DNA of 64,000 nucleotides from Lachnospiraceae bacterium UBA7196 (GCA_002490835.1 DKUU01000014.1:1-64000), one strand, 5' to 3'. Counted from the stretch's first letter, positions 35,711-43,698 are shown. The notes: generated from the sequence alone by a model not told the origin. Made by a program: numbers and translations.

Positions 35711-37297
35711 ATGCAAAAGAATTGCTTACGACGAAAAATGACAGCATTGATGCTTGCCACAGCACTGCTTTTGACGGGCTGCAGTGGTTTTGATAAGCTG
35801 CAGACACAGAGGCCTGCGGGCGGGGAAGGGGCGGATGAGTTTACCAGTCTCGGACTTTCTCCGGAATTTGACTATGAAGTGCCTGAGAGCCTGCCGAGCA
35901 TTTTGGTGGATCAGGTGGGTTACGCCTGCGGGAGCAATAAGCTGGCGATGGTAAACGGCGAGCAGCCGCCCGGGACGTTCACGATCGTTGACGCAAAGAC
36001 CGGGCGCGAAGTCTACACGGGGAAAATTGAGCAGAAGAGCTATGACGAGACGCTGGGTGCGTATATCAGCCATGCGGATTTCACCGATTTCAATACCCCC
36101 GGACGTTATTATATTCAGGCATCGTCGATTGGTCAGTCCTATGAATTTGAGATTGCGGAAGAGCCTTTTGCAGCCCTTTTTCAAAAAGTTTTTAGGCAGT
36201 ATTACTGTAATCGCTGCGGCCTGACTTTGTCTGCGGAGCTTGCGGGGGATGCGGCGCATAATGCCTGTCATTCCAGAGAGGCCCAGATGAAGGAAGAGGC
36301 GATGATCAAGCTGGACGTATCGGGCGGCTGGCATGTGGACGAGATCGGAAGCCGTGATGTGGCGAAGGGCTGTCGGACTATCAATACGCTGCTTTTGGCT
36401 TATGAGCTTTATCCGGATGCCTTTGGAGATGCAATGGGAATCCCTGAGAGTGGAAACGGAATTCCTGATATTCTGGATGAGGTGAAGTATGAGATCGACT
36501 GGCTCCTTAAGATGCAGGACGCAAAGAGCGGGGCGGTATATGCCTCTGTCAGCTCTGTGGACAATAAGACGGCAGGTTACATCCTCTACATAGATAAGAT
36601 CACCATGGACGCCACGATCCACTTTGCGGCCGCTATGGCGAAATTCAGTTATCTTTATCAGAGTTATGATCTGGAATTTGCAACGCTTTGTCTGAAGGCG
36701 GCGGACAGGGCTTACCGCTATGCGGAACAATATCTGGCCGATATTTCTCAGGAGCAGTATTTTCACGCGGCGACAGAACTTTACCGCGCTACGGGCGGTT
36801 ATCAGTATCATAGTGTGGTGAAGTCCTATCTGGGGCAGAATGCGAAACCGGATCTGGAGAATGATTTTGCGTTTTGGGGGTGTGTGACCTACCTTTCCAC
36901 GAAGCAGACGGTGGATATGAAACTTTGCAGCGACGTGATCCAAAATCTGATGCAGAAGGTGGAAACCATATCTTATGCGTCAAAGGGTTCTAAACTGCTG
37001 GTGAAAACGGATGAGAAGCAGAGCTCTCATGCAGGTCTGCTGCGGGATATGACGAGACTGGCAGTTGTGGATCATATCATTACCAATCATGAATATGCTA
37101 CGGTGCTGGAAAATCATTTGCATTATATGTTGGGGAGAAATCTACAGTCCATTTCCTATCTGGATGATGTCGGCGAGCGAAATTACCGGACGATCGACAA
37201 GGCGATGGGCGTTATGAAGCAGGTGGATCTGAATGCGGAACTGCTGCTTATGTTTGCCGCCATCATGGATGATGAGCGGGTGGTAAGCGAGGAGTAA
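35711..37297 (+). CDS. GH9-like lipoprotein with N-terminal Ig-like domain, catalytic residues altered
   Basis: 528 residues. Lipobox LLTGC at about residue 24, then a cellulase-type N-terminal Ig-like domain (about 60-150; SILVDQVGY and GRYYI motifs) and an alpha/alpha-barrel of the GH9 family (about 160-520), recognised by SGGWH, GNGIPDILDEVKYEIDWLLKMQD and HYMLGRN. The aspartates of the family DAGD motif are not conserved (WHVDEIG) and the C-terminal NE catalytic segment reads LNAELLLMF. It is therefore probably not an active endoglucanase but a surface-bound glycan-binding or regulatory protein (inference). A true substrate shift is the alternative. Confidence 0.75.
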   Translation: MQKNCLRRKMTALMLATALLLTGCSGFDKLQTQRPAGGEGADEFTSLGLSPEFDYEVPESLPSILVDQVGYACGSNKLAMVNGEQPPGTFTIVDAKTGREVYTGKIEQKSYDETLGAYISHADFTDFNTPGRYYIQASSIGQSYEFEIAEEPFAALFQKVFRQYYCNRCGLTLSAELAGDAAHNACHSREAQMKEEAMIKLDVSGGWHVDEIGSRDVAKGCRTINTLLLAYELYPDAFGDAMGIPESGNGIPDILDEVKYEIDWLLKMQDAKSGAVYASVSSVDNKTAGYILYIDKITMDATIHFAAAMAKFSYLYQSYDLEFATLCLKAADRAYRYAEQYLADISQEQYFHAATELYRATGGYQYHSVVKSYLGQNAKPDLENDFAFWGCVTYLSTKQTVDMKLCSDVIQNLMQKVETISYASKGSKLLVKTDEKQSSHAGLLRDMTRLAVVDHIITNHEYATVLENHLHYMLGRNLQSISYLDDVGERNYRTIDKAMGVMKQVDLNAELLLMFAAIMDDERVVSEE

Positions 37298-37300
37298 TAC

Positions 37301-37362
37301 ACAAAAAGAACTTCTAATGCTCACAGCAAAGGCTGTTTCGCAAAGAAGTTCTATGTTTTGTG
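37301..37362. terminator. Bidirectional terminator between the GH9-like gene and plsC
   Basis: ACACAAAAAGAACTTCT pairs with AGAAGTTCTATGTTTTGTGT, with an inner ACAGC/GCTGT hairpin. A- and T-rich flanks on both sides suit the two convergent genes. Confidence 0.75.
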
Positions 37363-37364
37363 TT

Positions 37365-37413
37365 AGAGAATGCCTAGAATGCAGGCATTCTCTGCGCAGA
37401 CTGCTAAGAGCAG
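37365..37413. repeat. GAGAATGC hairpin, second copy
   Basis: AGAGAATGCCT (37365-37375) pairs perfectly with AGGCATTCTCT (37383-37393) around a 7-base loop, followed by CTGCT/AGCAG (37401-37413). The arms and loop length match the hairpin at 32162-32188. Confidence 0.55.
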
Positions 37414-37414
37414 A

Positions 37415-38149
37415 TTACACGGCAGATTTATTTTTAAAATACATGGTTTGAATGACGGAAAGAACCGTATCGTCGATGTGGCGTTTCTGTTCTTTGTCGA
37501 GGTCTTTTATGTAGATGGGGGCGCCGTACTCGATAACGACGTGGGCCTTTTTGATCCACGGGAAATGGGCCTCCCAGATCTGGTCGGCATTGTTGATGCT
37601 GATGGGGACGATGGGACAGCCTGACTTTTCGGCGATCTTAAAACTGCCGCCATGGAAGGGCAAAAAGGCATCAGGTTCCTTGCTGCGGCTTCCTTCCGGG
37701 AAGATGCAGATGGAGATGCCGGATTTTACTTTTTCGACAGCGGTGAGGATGGTCTTCATGCCCTGTTTGATGTCGTTTCGGTCCAAAAAGAGACAGTGCA
37801 GATTTTTCATCCAGTGCGAAAGGAGCGGCACCTTTATCATGCCGATCTTTGCGATGTAGCCGGTGGGCCGTGGCACCCGCACATAGGTCATGATAATGTC
37901 AAAATAGCTTCGGTGATTGCCGATGTAGAGAACGGCTTCATCCTGTGGAATGTTCTCTTCGCCGATCACCGTGACGGATACGCCGGAGAGAAAGAGGACA
38001 CAGCGGAAAGCCCAGTTGACGATGGCTAGTGAGCTTTTGTTTTTTACTTCCATATTCCATTTTCCAAGAAAATATTCTACGATCAAAAGCGGGATGCTAA
38101 AGATCAGAAAAAGGACTACAAACAGGATGACTAACAGAAGACGAATCAT
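37415..38149 (-). CDS. plsC: 1-acyl-sn-glycerol-3-phosphate acyltransferase
   Basis: 244 residues. An N-terminal transmembrane helix precedes a PlsC acyltransferase domain with the HX4D catalytic motif (NHRSYFD, about residue 78) and the substrate-binding FPEGSRS motif (about 151). It acylates lysophosphatidate to phosphatidate at the membrane. It is convergent with the GH9-like gene and divergent from the PrcB-like gene, so it is transcribed alone from its own promoter. Confidence 0.92.
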   Translation of the reverse strand: MIRLLLVILFVVLFLIFSIPLLIVEYFLGKWNMEVKNKSSLAIVNWAFRCVLFLSGVSVTVIGEENIPQDEAVLYIGNHRSYFDIIMTYVRVPRPTGYIAKIGMIKVPLLSHWMKNLHCLFLDRNDIKQGMKTILTAVEKVKSGISICIFPEGSRSKEPDAFLPFHGGSFKIAEKSGCPIVPISINNADQIWEAHFPWIKKAHVVIEYGAPIYIKDLDKEQKRHIDDTVLSVIQTMYFKNKSAV

Positions 38150-38247
38150 AACAAAATAACCTTTCTATTCATTTTTCATAAGGATAACTTCGTAAACTGA
38201 CTGCTAAAACAGATGTGTGCTGCACTGCGTTCTGCAATCATCTATAT

Positions 38248-38276
38248 AGTATACACGAACCCGTAGGAATAGACAA
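38248..38276 (-). promoter_or_regulatory. Promoter of plsC
   Basis: On the minus strand TTGTCT (38276-38271), 17 bases, then TATACT (38253-38248). Confidence 0.6.
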
Positions 38277-38324
38277 TGCCTCCGCATAATAAATTAGATA
38301 GTAAGAGGAAGTTGTGGAGGCTCT

Positions 38325-38753
38325 ATGCGGAAACAAGATGAATTTCAGAGGAAAATGATAAGCGCCTGTCTGGTCTGCCTGCTGTGTTTTTTGGTATATG
38401 CCTGCGGGAAAAAGCAGGACGCGATGGAGAAGATCAAAGATTTGGAATACACGGTGATAGCGGAAGATAACATACCGAAGGAGCTGCTTGCAAAGATCGA
38501 GGAAAAGAAGGAAAACACTTTCCGGCTGACCTTTGAGGATCAGGGGTTTCTTTATATCTGCATGGGTTACGGAACGCAGCAGACCGGGGGTTACAGCATT
38601 GCGGTGAATGCCTTGTATGAGACGGCCAATGCGGTCTACATAGACACAAATTTGATTGGGCCGTCTCCGGAGGAGAAGAAAAATCAGGTGAAGAGTTATC
38701 CGTTTGTGGTGGTGAAGACGGAGTTTTTGGATAAGCCGGTGGTGTTTGAGTAG
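38325..38753 (+). CDS. Small lipoprotein with PrcB-type C-terminal domain
   Basis: 142 residues with a lipoprotein-like signal (VYAC, about residue 27) and a PrcB_C-like domain: LYICMGYGTQQTGGYSI, an acidic loop, and a final YPFVVVKTEF strand. The domain is named for a subunit of a bacterial protease complex, but members are widespread in Clostridia without a known partner. The structured repeat element begins 35 bases after its stop codon. Confidence 0.75.
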   Translation: MRKQDEFQRKMISACLVCLLCFLVYACGKKQDAMEKIKDLEYTVIAEDNIPKELLAKIEEKKENTFRLTFEDQGFLYICMGYGTQQTGGYSIAVNALYETANAVYIDTNLIGPSPEEKKNQVKSYPFVVVKTEFLDKPVVFE

Positions 38754-38787
38754 GAGATACATTGCGAAATACCCGATAGGTTGTTGG

Positions 38788-38922
38788 AATTGCGCAAGCA
38801 GCATAATCAACGCAGACGCGCTTGCGCTCCATTTCGAACGCAGCGGTACTAGGCTCGAAAGAACCTCGCCAAGTGCCGGCGTTCTACAAGGGTCTGCTTA
38901 TGATTATGTTGTTTGCACAATT
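38788..38922. repeat. Structured repeat element, copy A
   Basis: A 135-bp element bounded by about 30-base imperfect complementary arms (38788-38817 and 38892-38922). The core (about 38819-38890) matches the element at 47120-47253, including ACTAGGCTCG and AACCTCGCCAAGTGC. Within the core, ACGCAGCGGTACT pairs with AGTGCCGGCGT with a two-base bulge. The outer arms differ from those of copy B although both are self-complementary. It sits between the PrcB-like gene and pyrC; nothing else is evident in this 247-base gap. Confidence 0.75.
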
Positions 38923-39000
38923 AATTAACGTTGAGATGAGTTTCGCAAGTGCGGAAAGAATAGAGAGAATAAAAAAGAATATAGAATAAGAGGGATAAAG

Positions 39001-40353
39001 ATGCTGTATTTAAAAAACGGATATTTAATAGACCCCGCGTCGGGGCGGGAAGGATGTTATGATATTTTAATTGATGAGGATGGCGGGAAGATTGTGAGGA
39101 TCGTGCCGCAGGGGACGGCTGTGGCGGAACTTTTGCGCGGTGAGGAGAAAGAGCGGGCGGGCAGCGGGCAGCCAGAAGATGATATTTTTGTTAATGAGAT
39201 TGACTTAGATGGTCAATTTGTTGCGCCGGGTTTGGTGGATGTGCATGTGCATTTCCGCGATCCGGGGTTTACGCATAAGGAGGATATTCACACGGGAGCG
39301 GCGGCTGCGGCGAAGGGCGGCTTTACCTCGGTGGTGCTGATGGCGAACACGAAGCCTGCGGTGGATAACCTTGAAACGCTGGCTTATGTGCTGGATAAGG
39401 GTAGGGAGACGGGCATCCATGTCCATACCTGCGCCAATGTGACGAAGGGACTTGCGGGGAAAGAGCTGACGGATATGGAAATGCTTGCAGGAAACGGGGC
39501 GGCCGGCTTTACCGACGACGGGATCCCGCTGATGGACGAGACGCTGCTCAGACAGGCGTTGCAGCAGGCGGCAAAGTGTGGAAAACCGGTCAGCCTGCAT
39601 GAGGAAAATCCGGCGCTCATCAAAAATAACGGCGTGAATGCAGGTGCGGCGGCAGCCCATTACGGAATCGGCGGTTCGCCAAGAGAGGCGGAGATTTCCA
39701 TGGTGGAGCGGGATCTGCGGATCGCCTTGGAGGAGGAAGCCGATCTTTCCATCCAGCATATCAGCACGAAAGAGGCTGTGGAGCTGGTGCGCAAGGCGAA
39801 AAAGAAAAGCAGTCATATATTTGCGGAAGCGACGCCGCATCATTTTACGTTGACGGAAGAAGCGGTGATAAGGCATGGGACGCTGGCAAAAATGAATCCG
39901 CCCCTGCGGGAGGAGGAAGACCGCCTTGCCATTATCGAAGGGCTTCGGGACGGCACGATCGATATGATCGCCACCGATCACGCGCCGCACAGCACGGAAG
40001 AAAAGGCGAAACCGCTGACGGAAGCCCCCAGCGGCATCATTGGCTTGGAGACGGCCCTTTCTTTGGGAATCCGTGAACTGGTAGATAAGGGCTATTTATC
40101 CATGATGGAATTGATAGAGAAAATGAGCCTTGCGCCGGCGAAGCTGTATCACCTTGACGCGGGGTATCTGGCTGAGGGCGGTCCGGCCGATCTGGTGGTA
40201 TTTGATCCAAAGCAGGAATGGGTGGTAAAGGAGTTTGTGTCAAAAGCGGCAAACTCGCCCTTTGTGGGGGAGAGCCTGCCGGGGGTGGTGGGGTATACCA
40301 TCTGCGGAGGAGAGGTTGTGTACCGTGGGAAGGATGTCAGGGATGAAAATTAA
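39001..40353 (+). CDS. pyrC: Dihydroorotase
   Basis: 450 residues, class I dihydroorotase, third step of pyrimidine synthesis (carbamoyl-aspartate to dihydroorotate). Metal-binding motif DVHVHFRDPG at about 80, LHEEN near 200, IQHIS near 250, and the ATDHAPHS signature near 324. The length is slightly above the usual 425-430 because of an insertion near residues 40-65 (GEEKERAGSGQPEDD). Other pyrimidine genes (pyrK, pyrD) lie 3.4 kb downstream on the same strand, separated by accessory genes. Confidence 0.95.
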   Translation: MLYLKNGYLIDPASGREGCYDILIDEDGGKIVRIVPQGTAVAELLRGEEKERAGSGQPEDDIFVNEIDLDGQFVAPGLVDVHVHFRDPGFTHKEDIHTGAAAAAKGGFTSVVLMANTKPAVDNLETLAYVLDKGRETGIHVHTCANVTKGLAGKELTDMEMLAGNGAAGFTDDGIPLMDETLLRQALQQAAKCGKPVSLHEENPALIKNNGVNAGAAAAHYGIGGSPREAEISMVERDLRIALEEEADLSIQHISTKEAVELVRKAKKKSSHIFAEATPHHFTLTEEAVIRHGTLAKMNPPLREEEDRLAIIEGLRDGTIDMIATDHAPHSTEEKAKPLTEAPSGIIGLETALSLGIRELVDKGYLSMMELIEKMSLAPAKLYHLDAGYLAEGGPADLVVFDPKQEWVVKEFVSKAANSPFVGESLPGVVGYTICGGEVVYRGKDVRDEN

Positions 40354-40725
40354 TTGGAGAGTATGGGCTCTTTTACCGTTGCGGAGTTTGCTGTTTGCGG
40401 CTGCCTTTTTCTTTGTCAGCGGTATTAGCCGGAAAGATTTGACGGACATCACGCATTGGTGGTCAATTATAGCATCCGCAGTCAATCTTGTTACCATCGT
40501 CGCTTTATGGATAATATACAAACGGGACGGCATAACCTATTGTGAATTGATCCGTTATGAAAAAAAGCAGGGAAACTTTTTGAAAGGATTTTTGTTTGTC
40601 TTCATGATGCTGTTGATTGGTATGGGCGGCCGTTTTACTTCCGACATTTTTCTATGCCTTGCAGCATAACTTTATTCCCACGATGTTTGATAGCAGATTT
40701 ATAATCTATCCATCCGGAAATCTAT
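40343..40725 (+). pseudogene. CPBP-like membrane protein remnant
   Basis: The frame opens inside the end of pyrC and encodes about 109 residues with two to three hydrophobic segments (INWRVWALLPLRSLLFAAAF and others), ending at 40669. The start resembles the N-terminal part of CPBP-family (CAAX-protease-like) membrane proteins, but the catalytic region is missing. Just before the stop, another frame continues (FYALQHNFIPTMF ...) to a stop near 40725, suggesting a frameshift followed by truncation. It is most likely a decayed gene; a genuine small membrane protein is possible. Confidence 0.5.
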
Positions 40726-40803
40726 AGAATGATGATTGGGAAGTGATGCGGTGCAGACTTTTTAATTGACCATATCGTTATGCCGGGTTGACTGCGGCAA
40801 GTT

Positions 40804-41238
40804 TCAAAACTCATCCACCGAAAGCGTCACATTGTTCAGACCATGATAGTAATTGACGGTCTCGGCGGTAAACTTGTAGACGCAGTAATCCTCGTCGTCC
40901 ACGCCCTTCGGATAATAGATTTCGCAGCCGTCCCGCCAGAGGAAGGCTTTCGTCTCATGGTCGGTGCAGACTTCCATGGTTCCCGTGAAAAGCGCGCCCT
41001 TATACTGATCCTTGGTATCGTCCACATAGTACACGGATGCTTTTGGGTTTTTTAAAAACTGCGCCACCCGCTTGGAACTGGTGTTGGTGGAAAAGTAATG
41101 GATTTTCATGCTTTCGTGTTCAAAGCACAGCATACCTTTGATCTGAGGGAAGCCGTCCTCATTCACCGAGGCGATATAAGCGACCTGTGCATTCTCGCGA
41201 AGTTCGCGGATCTCCGATTTGATCTTGTTCATTTCCAT
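40804..41238 (-). CDS. Pyridoxamine 5'-phosphate oxidase-like flavin protein
   Basis: About 144 residues from the ATG after AAGGAG; an upstream in-frame ATG would add 25 unconserved residues. Split-barrel flavin-binding fold: MKIHYFSTNTSSKRVAQFLKNPKASVYYVDD and GALFTGTMEV are typical of PNPOx/general stress protein 26-like proteins, which bind FMN or F420-like cofactors. Substrate unknown. It is divergently transcribed from the isochorismatase gene, and a perfect palindrome fills its promoter spacer. Confidence 0.85.
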   Translation of the reverse strand: MEMNKIKSEIRELRENAQVAYIASVNEDGFPQIKGMLCFEHESMKIHYFSTNTSSKRVAQFLKNPKASVYYVDDTKDQYKGALFTGTMEVCTDHETKAFLWRDGCEIYYPKGVDDEDYCVYKFTAETVNYYHGLNNVTLSVDEF

Positions 41239-41414
41239 TTTTGTAAGTCTCCTTTTCTGTAGTATTTTTAAACAGGTTCCTAAGAACTGCTTGCAGAGCG
41301 AGTATTTTTTCATTGCCGGCTCCCTCGCGTAAATTTACTTCCGTTGTTGCATCCGTTACGAAAACAGCTTTTGTCAATTGTTTATCTGCACCATCTGCAC
41401 CACTTATATTATAT

Positions 41415-41443
41415 AGAATAGTACTATATAGTACTAATGTCAA
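41415..41443 (-). promoter_or_regulatory. Promoter with embedded operator for the PNPOx-like gene
   Basis: On the minus strand TTGACA (41443-41438), a 17-base spacer, and TATTCT (41420-41415). The perfect 18-bp palindrome TAGTACTATATAGTACTA (41419-41436) occupies the whole spacer, so a bound dimeric repressor would exclude RNA polymerase. The leader to the start codon is about 170 bases and shows no other feature. Confidence 0.75.
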
Positions 41444-41476
41444 GCAGATTTTTTATTATGACTCGTTGTAACGGTT

Positions 41477-41524
41477 AAACGTTTGGAAATTAATCTTGTA
41501 ATGGGAAAATGAATGTGTTACAAT
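41477..41524 (+). promoter_or_regulatory. Promoter of the isochorismatase gene
   Basis: TTGTAA (41496-41501), 17 bases, TACAAT (41519-41524), with AAACGTTT (41477-41484) 11 bases before the -35. The same arrangement is repeated upstream of the Rpn-type gene at 42568-42615. Confidence 0.65.
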
Positions 41525-41561
41525 CTCCTTGCTTACAATTTAACATTGCAGGGGGAAGAAT

Positions 41562-42095
41562 ATGATCTTACTTGTGGTAGACACCCAGAAAGGAATTACG
41601 GATGAAAGACTGTTTGCGTTTGAACAGCTGAAGGAGAATATAAAGACGCTGATCGCGCGGGCCAGAAAACATCATGTGGAAGTCGTGTATGTGAGGCATG
41701 ACGACGGACCCGGAACAGGCTTTTCCGTGGGAGATGATGAATTTGAGATATATGAGGAGTTTGCTCCTTTGGCAGGCGAACGTATTTTTGATAAGACCGT
41801 AAACAGCGCCCTGCATGAATCGGTGGGATTATTACAGTATTTGGCGGAGAAAAAGGAAACTAAAATAATGATCGTCGGTCTGCAGACAAATTTCTGTATC
41901 GATGCCACTATTCAAAGCGGCTACAATCAGGGTTTTGAGATGATCGTGCCGGCGTATGCGAACTCTACGTTTGATAATGATTATATGAAGAAGGACGTGT
42001 GCTATCATTACTATAATGATCTCATGTGGAACGGCAGATATGCAAAGTGTGTCTCGATGGAGGAAGCGACGGCGATGCTTGCGGGCGACTGCTGA
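41562..42095 (+). CDS. Isochorismatase-family cysteine hydrolase
   Basis: 177 residues with the alpha/beta fold of isochorismatase-like hydrolases. The catalytic triad is visible: Asp in VVDTQKG (Asp7), a Lys in IFDKTVNSAL, and the nucleophilic Cys in GLQTNFCIDAT (about 112). Members hydrolyse amides such as nicotinamide or ureido compounds; the substrate here is unknown. The RBS is GGGGGAAG. Confidence 0.88.
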   Translation: MILLVVDTQKGITDERLFAFEQLKENIKTLIARARKHHVEVVYVRHDDGPGTGFSVGDDEFEIYEEFAPLAGERIFDKTVNSALHESVGLLQYLAEKKETKIMIVGLQTNFCIDATIQSGYNQGFEMIVPAYANSTFDNDYMKKDVCYHYYNDLMWNGRYAKCVSMEEATAMLAGDC

Positions 42096-42130
42096 GGTGT
42101 TGACTGCTTATTTTGCTAAGGGGGATGTTT

Positions 42131-42544
42131 ATGTGGTTTCTATTTGCAATTTTGTCCGCCGTATTTGCGGCCTTAACTTCTATTTTAGCCAAGATCGGTA
42201 TCGAAGGCGTAAATTCCAATCTCGCCACGGCAATCAGAACGGTCGTGGTCGTGATCATGGCGTGGGGGATGGTGTTTCTGACCAATGCGCAGGGCGGTAT
42301 TGCACAGATTAGCAGGAAGAGCTGGGTTTTTTTGATTCTGTCCGGGCTGGCGACAGGCGCGTCGTGGCTTTGCTATTACCATGCTTTGCAGACGGGAGAG
42401 GCTTCCAAGGTAGTGCCCATCGACAAGCTGAGTGTGGTGATCACGCTGGTACTTGCCTTTGTGTTCCTGCATGAAGAATTTACCGCAAGGTCACTGATCG
42501 GTTGTGTGCTGATAGGGGCAGGGACGCTGATCATGGTGTTATGA
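42131..42544 (+). CDS. EamA-family transporter, single-repeat (half-size)
   Basis: About 137 residues with four to five hydrophobic helices and one EamA repeat (FLFAILSAVFAALTSILAKIG ... YYHALQTGEASKVVPIDKLS ... FLHEEFTARSLIGCVLIGAG, quoted in part). Full-size transporters have two such repeats; half-size members are thought to work as dimers. It lies 35 bases after the isochorismatase gene, so the pair may import or export a related metabolite (inference). The start at 42131 is chosen for spacing from GGGGG. Confidence 0.82.
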   Translation: MWFLFAILSAVFAALTSILAKIGIEGVNSNLATAIRTVVVVIMAWGMVFLTNAQGGIAQISRKSWVFLILSGLATGASWLCYYHALQTGEASKVVPIDKLSVVITLVLAFVFLHEEFTARSLIGCVLIGAGTLIMVL

Positions 42545-42563
42545 TTGCTGGATTATGTTTAAA

Positions 42564-42615
42564 TTTTAAACGTTTAAAAGTTTATCTTGTAATGAAAAAT
42601 AGAATGTGTTACAAT
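42564..42615 (+). promoter_or_regulatory. Promoter of the Rpn-type gene with palindrome
   Basis: TTGTAA (42587-42592), 17 bases, TACAAT (42610-42615). The perfect palindrome TTTTAAACGTTTAAAA (42564-42579) precedes it. It is a near duplicate of the isochorismatase promoter. Confidence 0.65.
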
Positions 42616-42707
42616 GATTCCAAAGCAAAGATAGGTCTAAGATTCTCAATGTATCTTAACGGATTTCGTCTGAGATCCGTATCCGTGCAGAGTTCTCTCT
42701 GCGGAAA
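42616..42707 (+). promoter_or_regulatory. Leader insertion with three hairpins
   Basis: This 92-base stretch is absent from the otherwise matching leader at 41525. It holds three possible hairpins: TAAGAT/ATCTTA, GGAT/ATCC and GCAGAG/CTCTGC. After it the leader resumes with CTCCTTGCTTACAATT as in the isochorismatase copy. Confidence 0.55.
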
Positions 42708-42786
42708 CTCCTTGCTTACAATTGAATAACCGCAGGGAGGGAAAGACGGATATCCTCTCTGCCAACAACGAAAGAGAGGAAAAGGA

Positions 42787-43698
42787 ATGCAAAAGAAGAA
42801 TGAAAAGCAGCAGATGCAAGGCGCGTCGCCGGAGTCAAAGCAAAGGTTAAAGGAAACGCTAAAGGGTGACAAGCCGTTTCTTGACACGTATCAGATTAAC
42901 TTGAGTGACTTTGCCCTATTTTTGTCAGTAATGAAGGTGAAGTCGGCATATGAAGATGTCCTTGGCATCATTCTGGATGAAGCGGACCTGAAACTAAAAG
43001 AAGTCAAGGTGGAGCAGGTAGTCTTAAATAAATTCGGGAAAAGGGCAATCCGTCTGGATGCGTGGGCGCAGGATGAGCGGGACAGGCAGTTTGACATGGA
43101 GATGCAGAATGATACCGAGGGGGATAATGTCCGCAAACGTTCCCGTTTTTATCAAAGCCTGATCGATACACCGGTCTTAAAATCCGGAAAGAAGACAAAA
43201 TATAAAAGTCTGCCTTCGACAACGATCATATTTATCACGCAGGATGATATTTTTGAAAGAGATCTGGCAATGTATACTTTTACGGAACAATGTGAGGAAG
43301 TGGCGGACCTGCGGCTGGAAGACGGCACAAGTAAGATATTTCTGAATATGACGAGCAAGAACGGCAGACCGGAGCTTGTCAGCCTGCTGCAGTATATGAA
43401 ATACACAACATTGGATAATGTGGATGTTACAGAGAAAGATGAGCGGATCGTGCATTTGGATCAGATCGTAAATGAGGTCAGGCAGTCGGAAGAATGGGAG
43501 GATGCAGGAATGAATATTTACGAAATGGGAATGGAACGGGGAAAAGAGTTAGGAATAGAACAAGGCAGTCTTAGTGCATTGATCAGGCATGTAGACTCCG
43601 CGAGGAAAAATCTTCACCTCAGCTTGCAAGAGGCCTGCGCAGGGCTTGAGATATCCGTGGAAGAATATGAAAATGCAAAACGACAGTTTACCCCATAA
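42787..43698 (+). CDS. Rpn/PD-(D/E)XK nuclease-family protein
   Basis: 303 residues of the Rpn/YhgA-like (transposase_31/PDDEXK_2) group: the core IRLDAWAQDERDRQFDMEMQN provides the D...ExQ nuclease residues, followed by RSRFYQSLIDTPVLKSG, GYKSLP-type and IIFITQDDIF strands. The C-terminus has MGMERGKELGIEQG as in many family members. These proteins are linked to DNA cleavage and RecA-independent recombination, and are often called transposases without terminal repeats. No flanking insertion-sequence ends were found. It interrupts the pyrimidine gene cluster. Confidence 0.88.
   Translation: MQKKNEKQQMQGASPESKQRLKETLKGDKPFLDTYQINLSDFALFLSVMKVKSAYEDVLGIILDEADLKLKEVKVEQVVLNKFGKRAIRLDAWAQDERDRQFDMEMQNDTEGDNVRKRSRFYQSLIDTPVLKSGKKTKYKSLPSTTIIFITQDDIFERDLAMYTFTEQCEEVADLRLEDGTSKIFLNMTSKNGRPELVSLLQYMKYTTLDNVDVTEKDERIVHLDQIVNEVRQSEEWEDAGMNIYEMGMERGKELGIEQGSLSALIRHVDSARKNLHLSLQEACAGLEISVEEYENAKRQFTP

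Noticed and set aside
35726..36943. Open frame of 405 codons on the minus strand
   Set aside because: It lies antisense to the GH9-like gene, which has a lipobox, promoter and recognisable domains. Long antisense frames arise from codon bias here.
38746..38928. Small open frame of about 60 codons after the PrcB-like gene
   Set aside because: It runs through the structured repeat element, has no ribosome binding site, and its sequence is explained by the repeat.
42787..43698. Rpn-type gene as part of a complete insertion sequence
   Set aside because: No terminal inverted repeats or target duplications were found at its borders; it is treated as a stand-alone nuclease-family gene.
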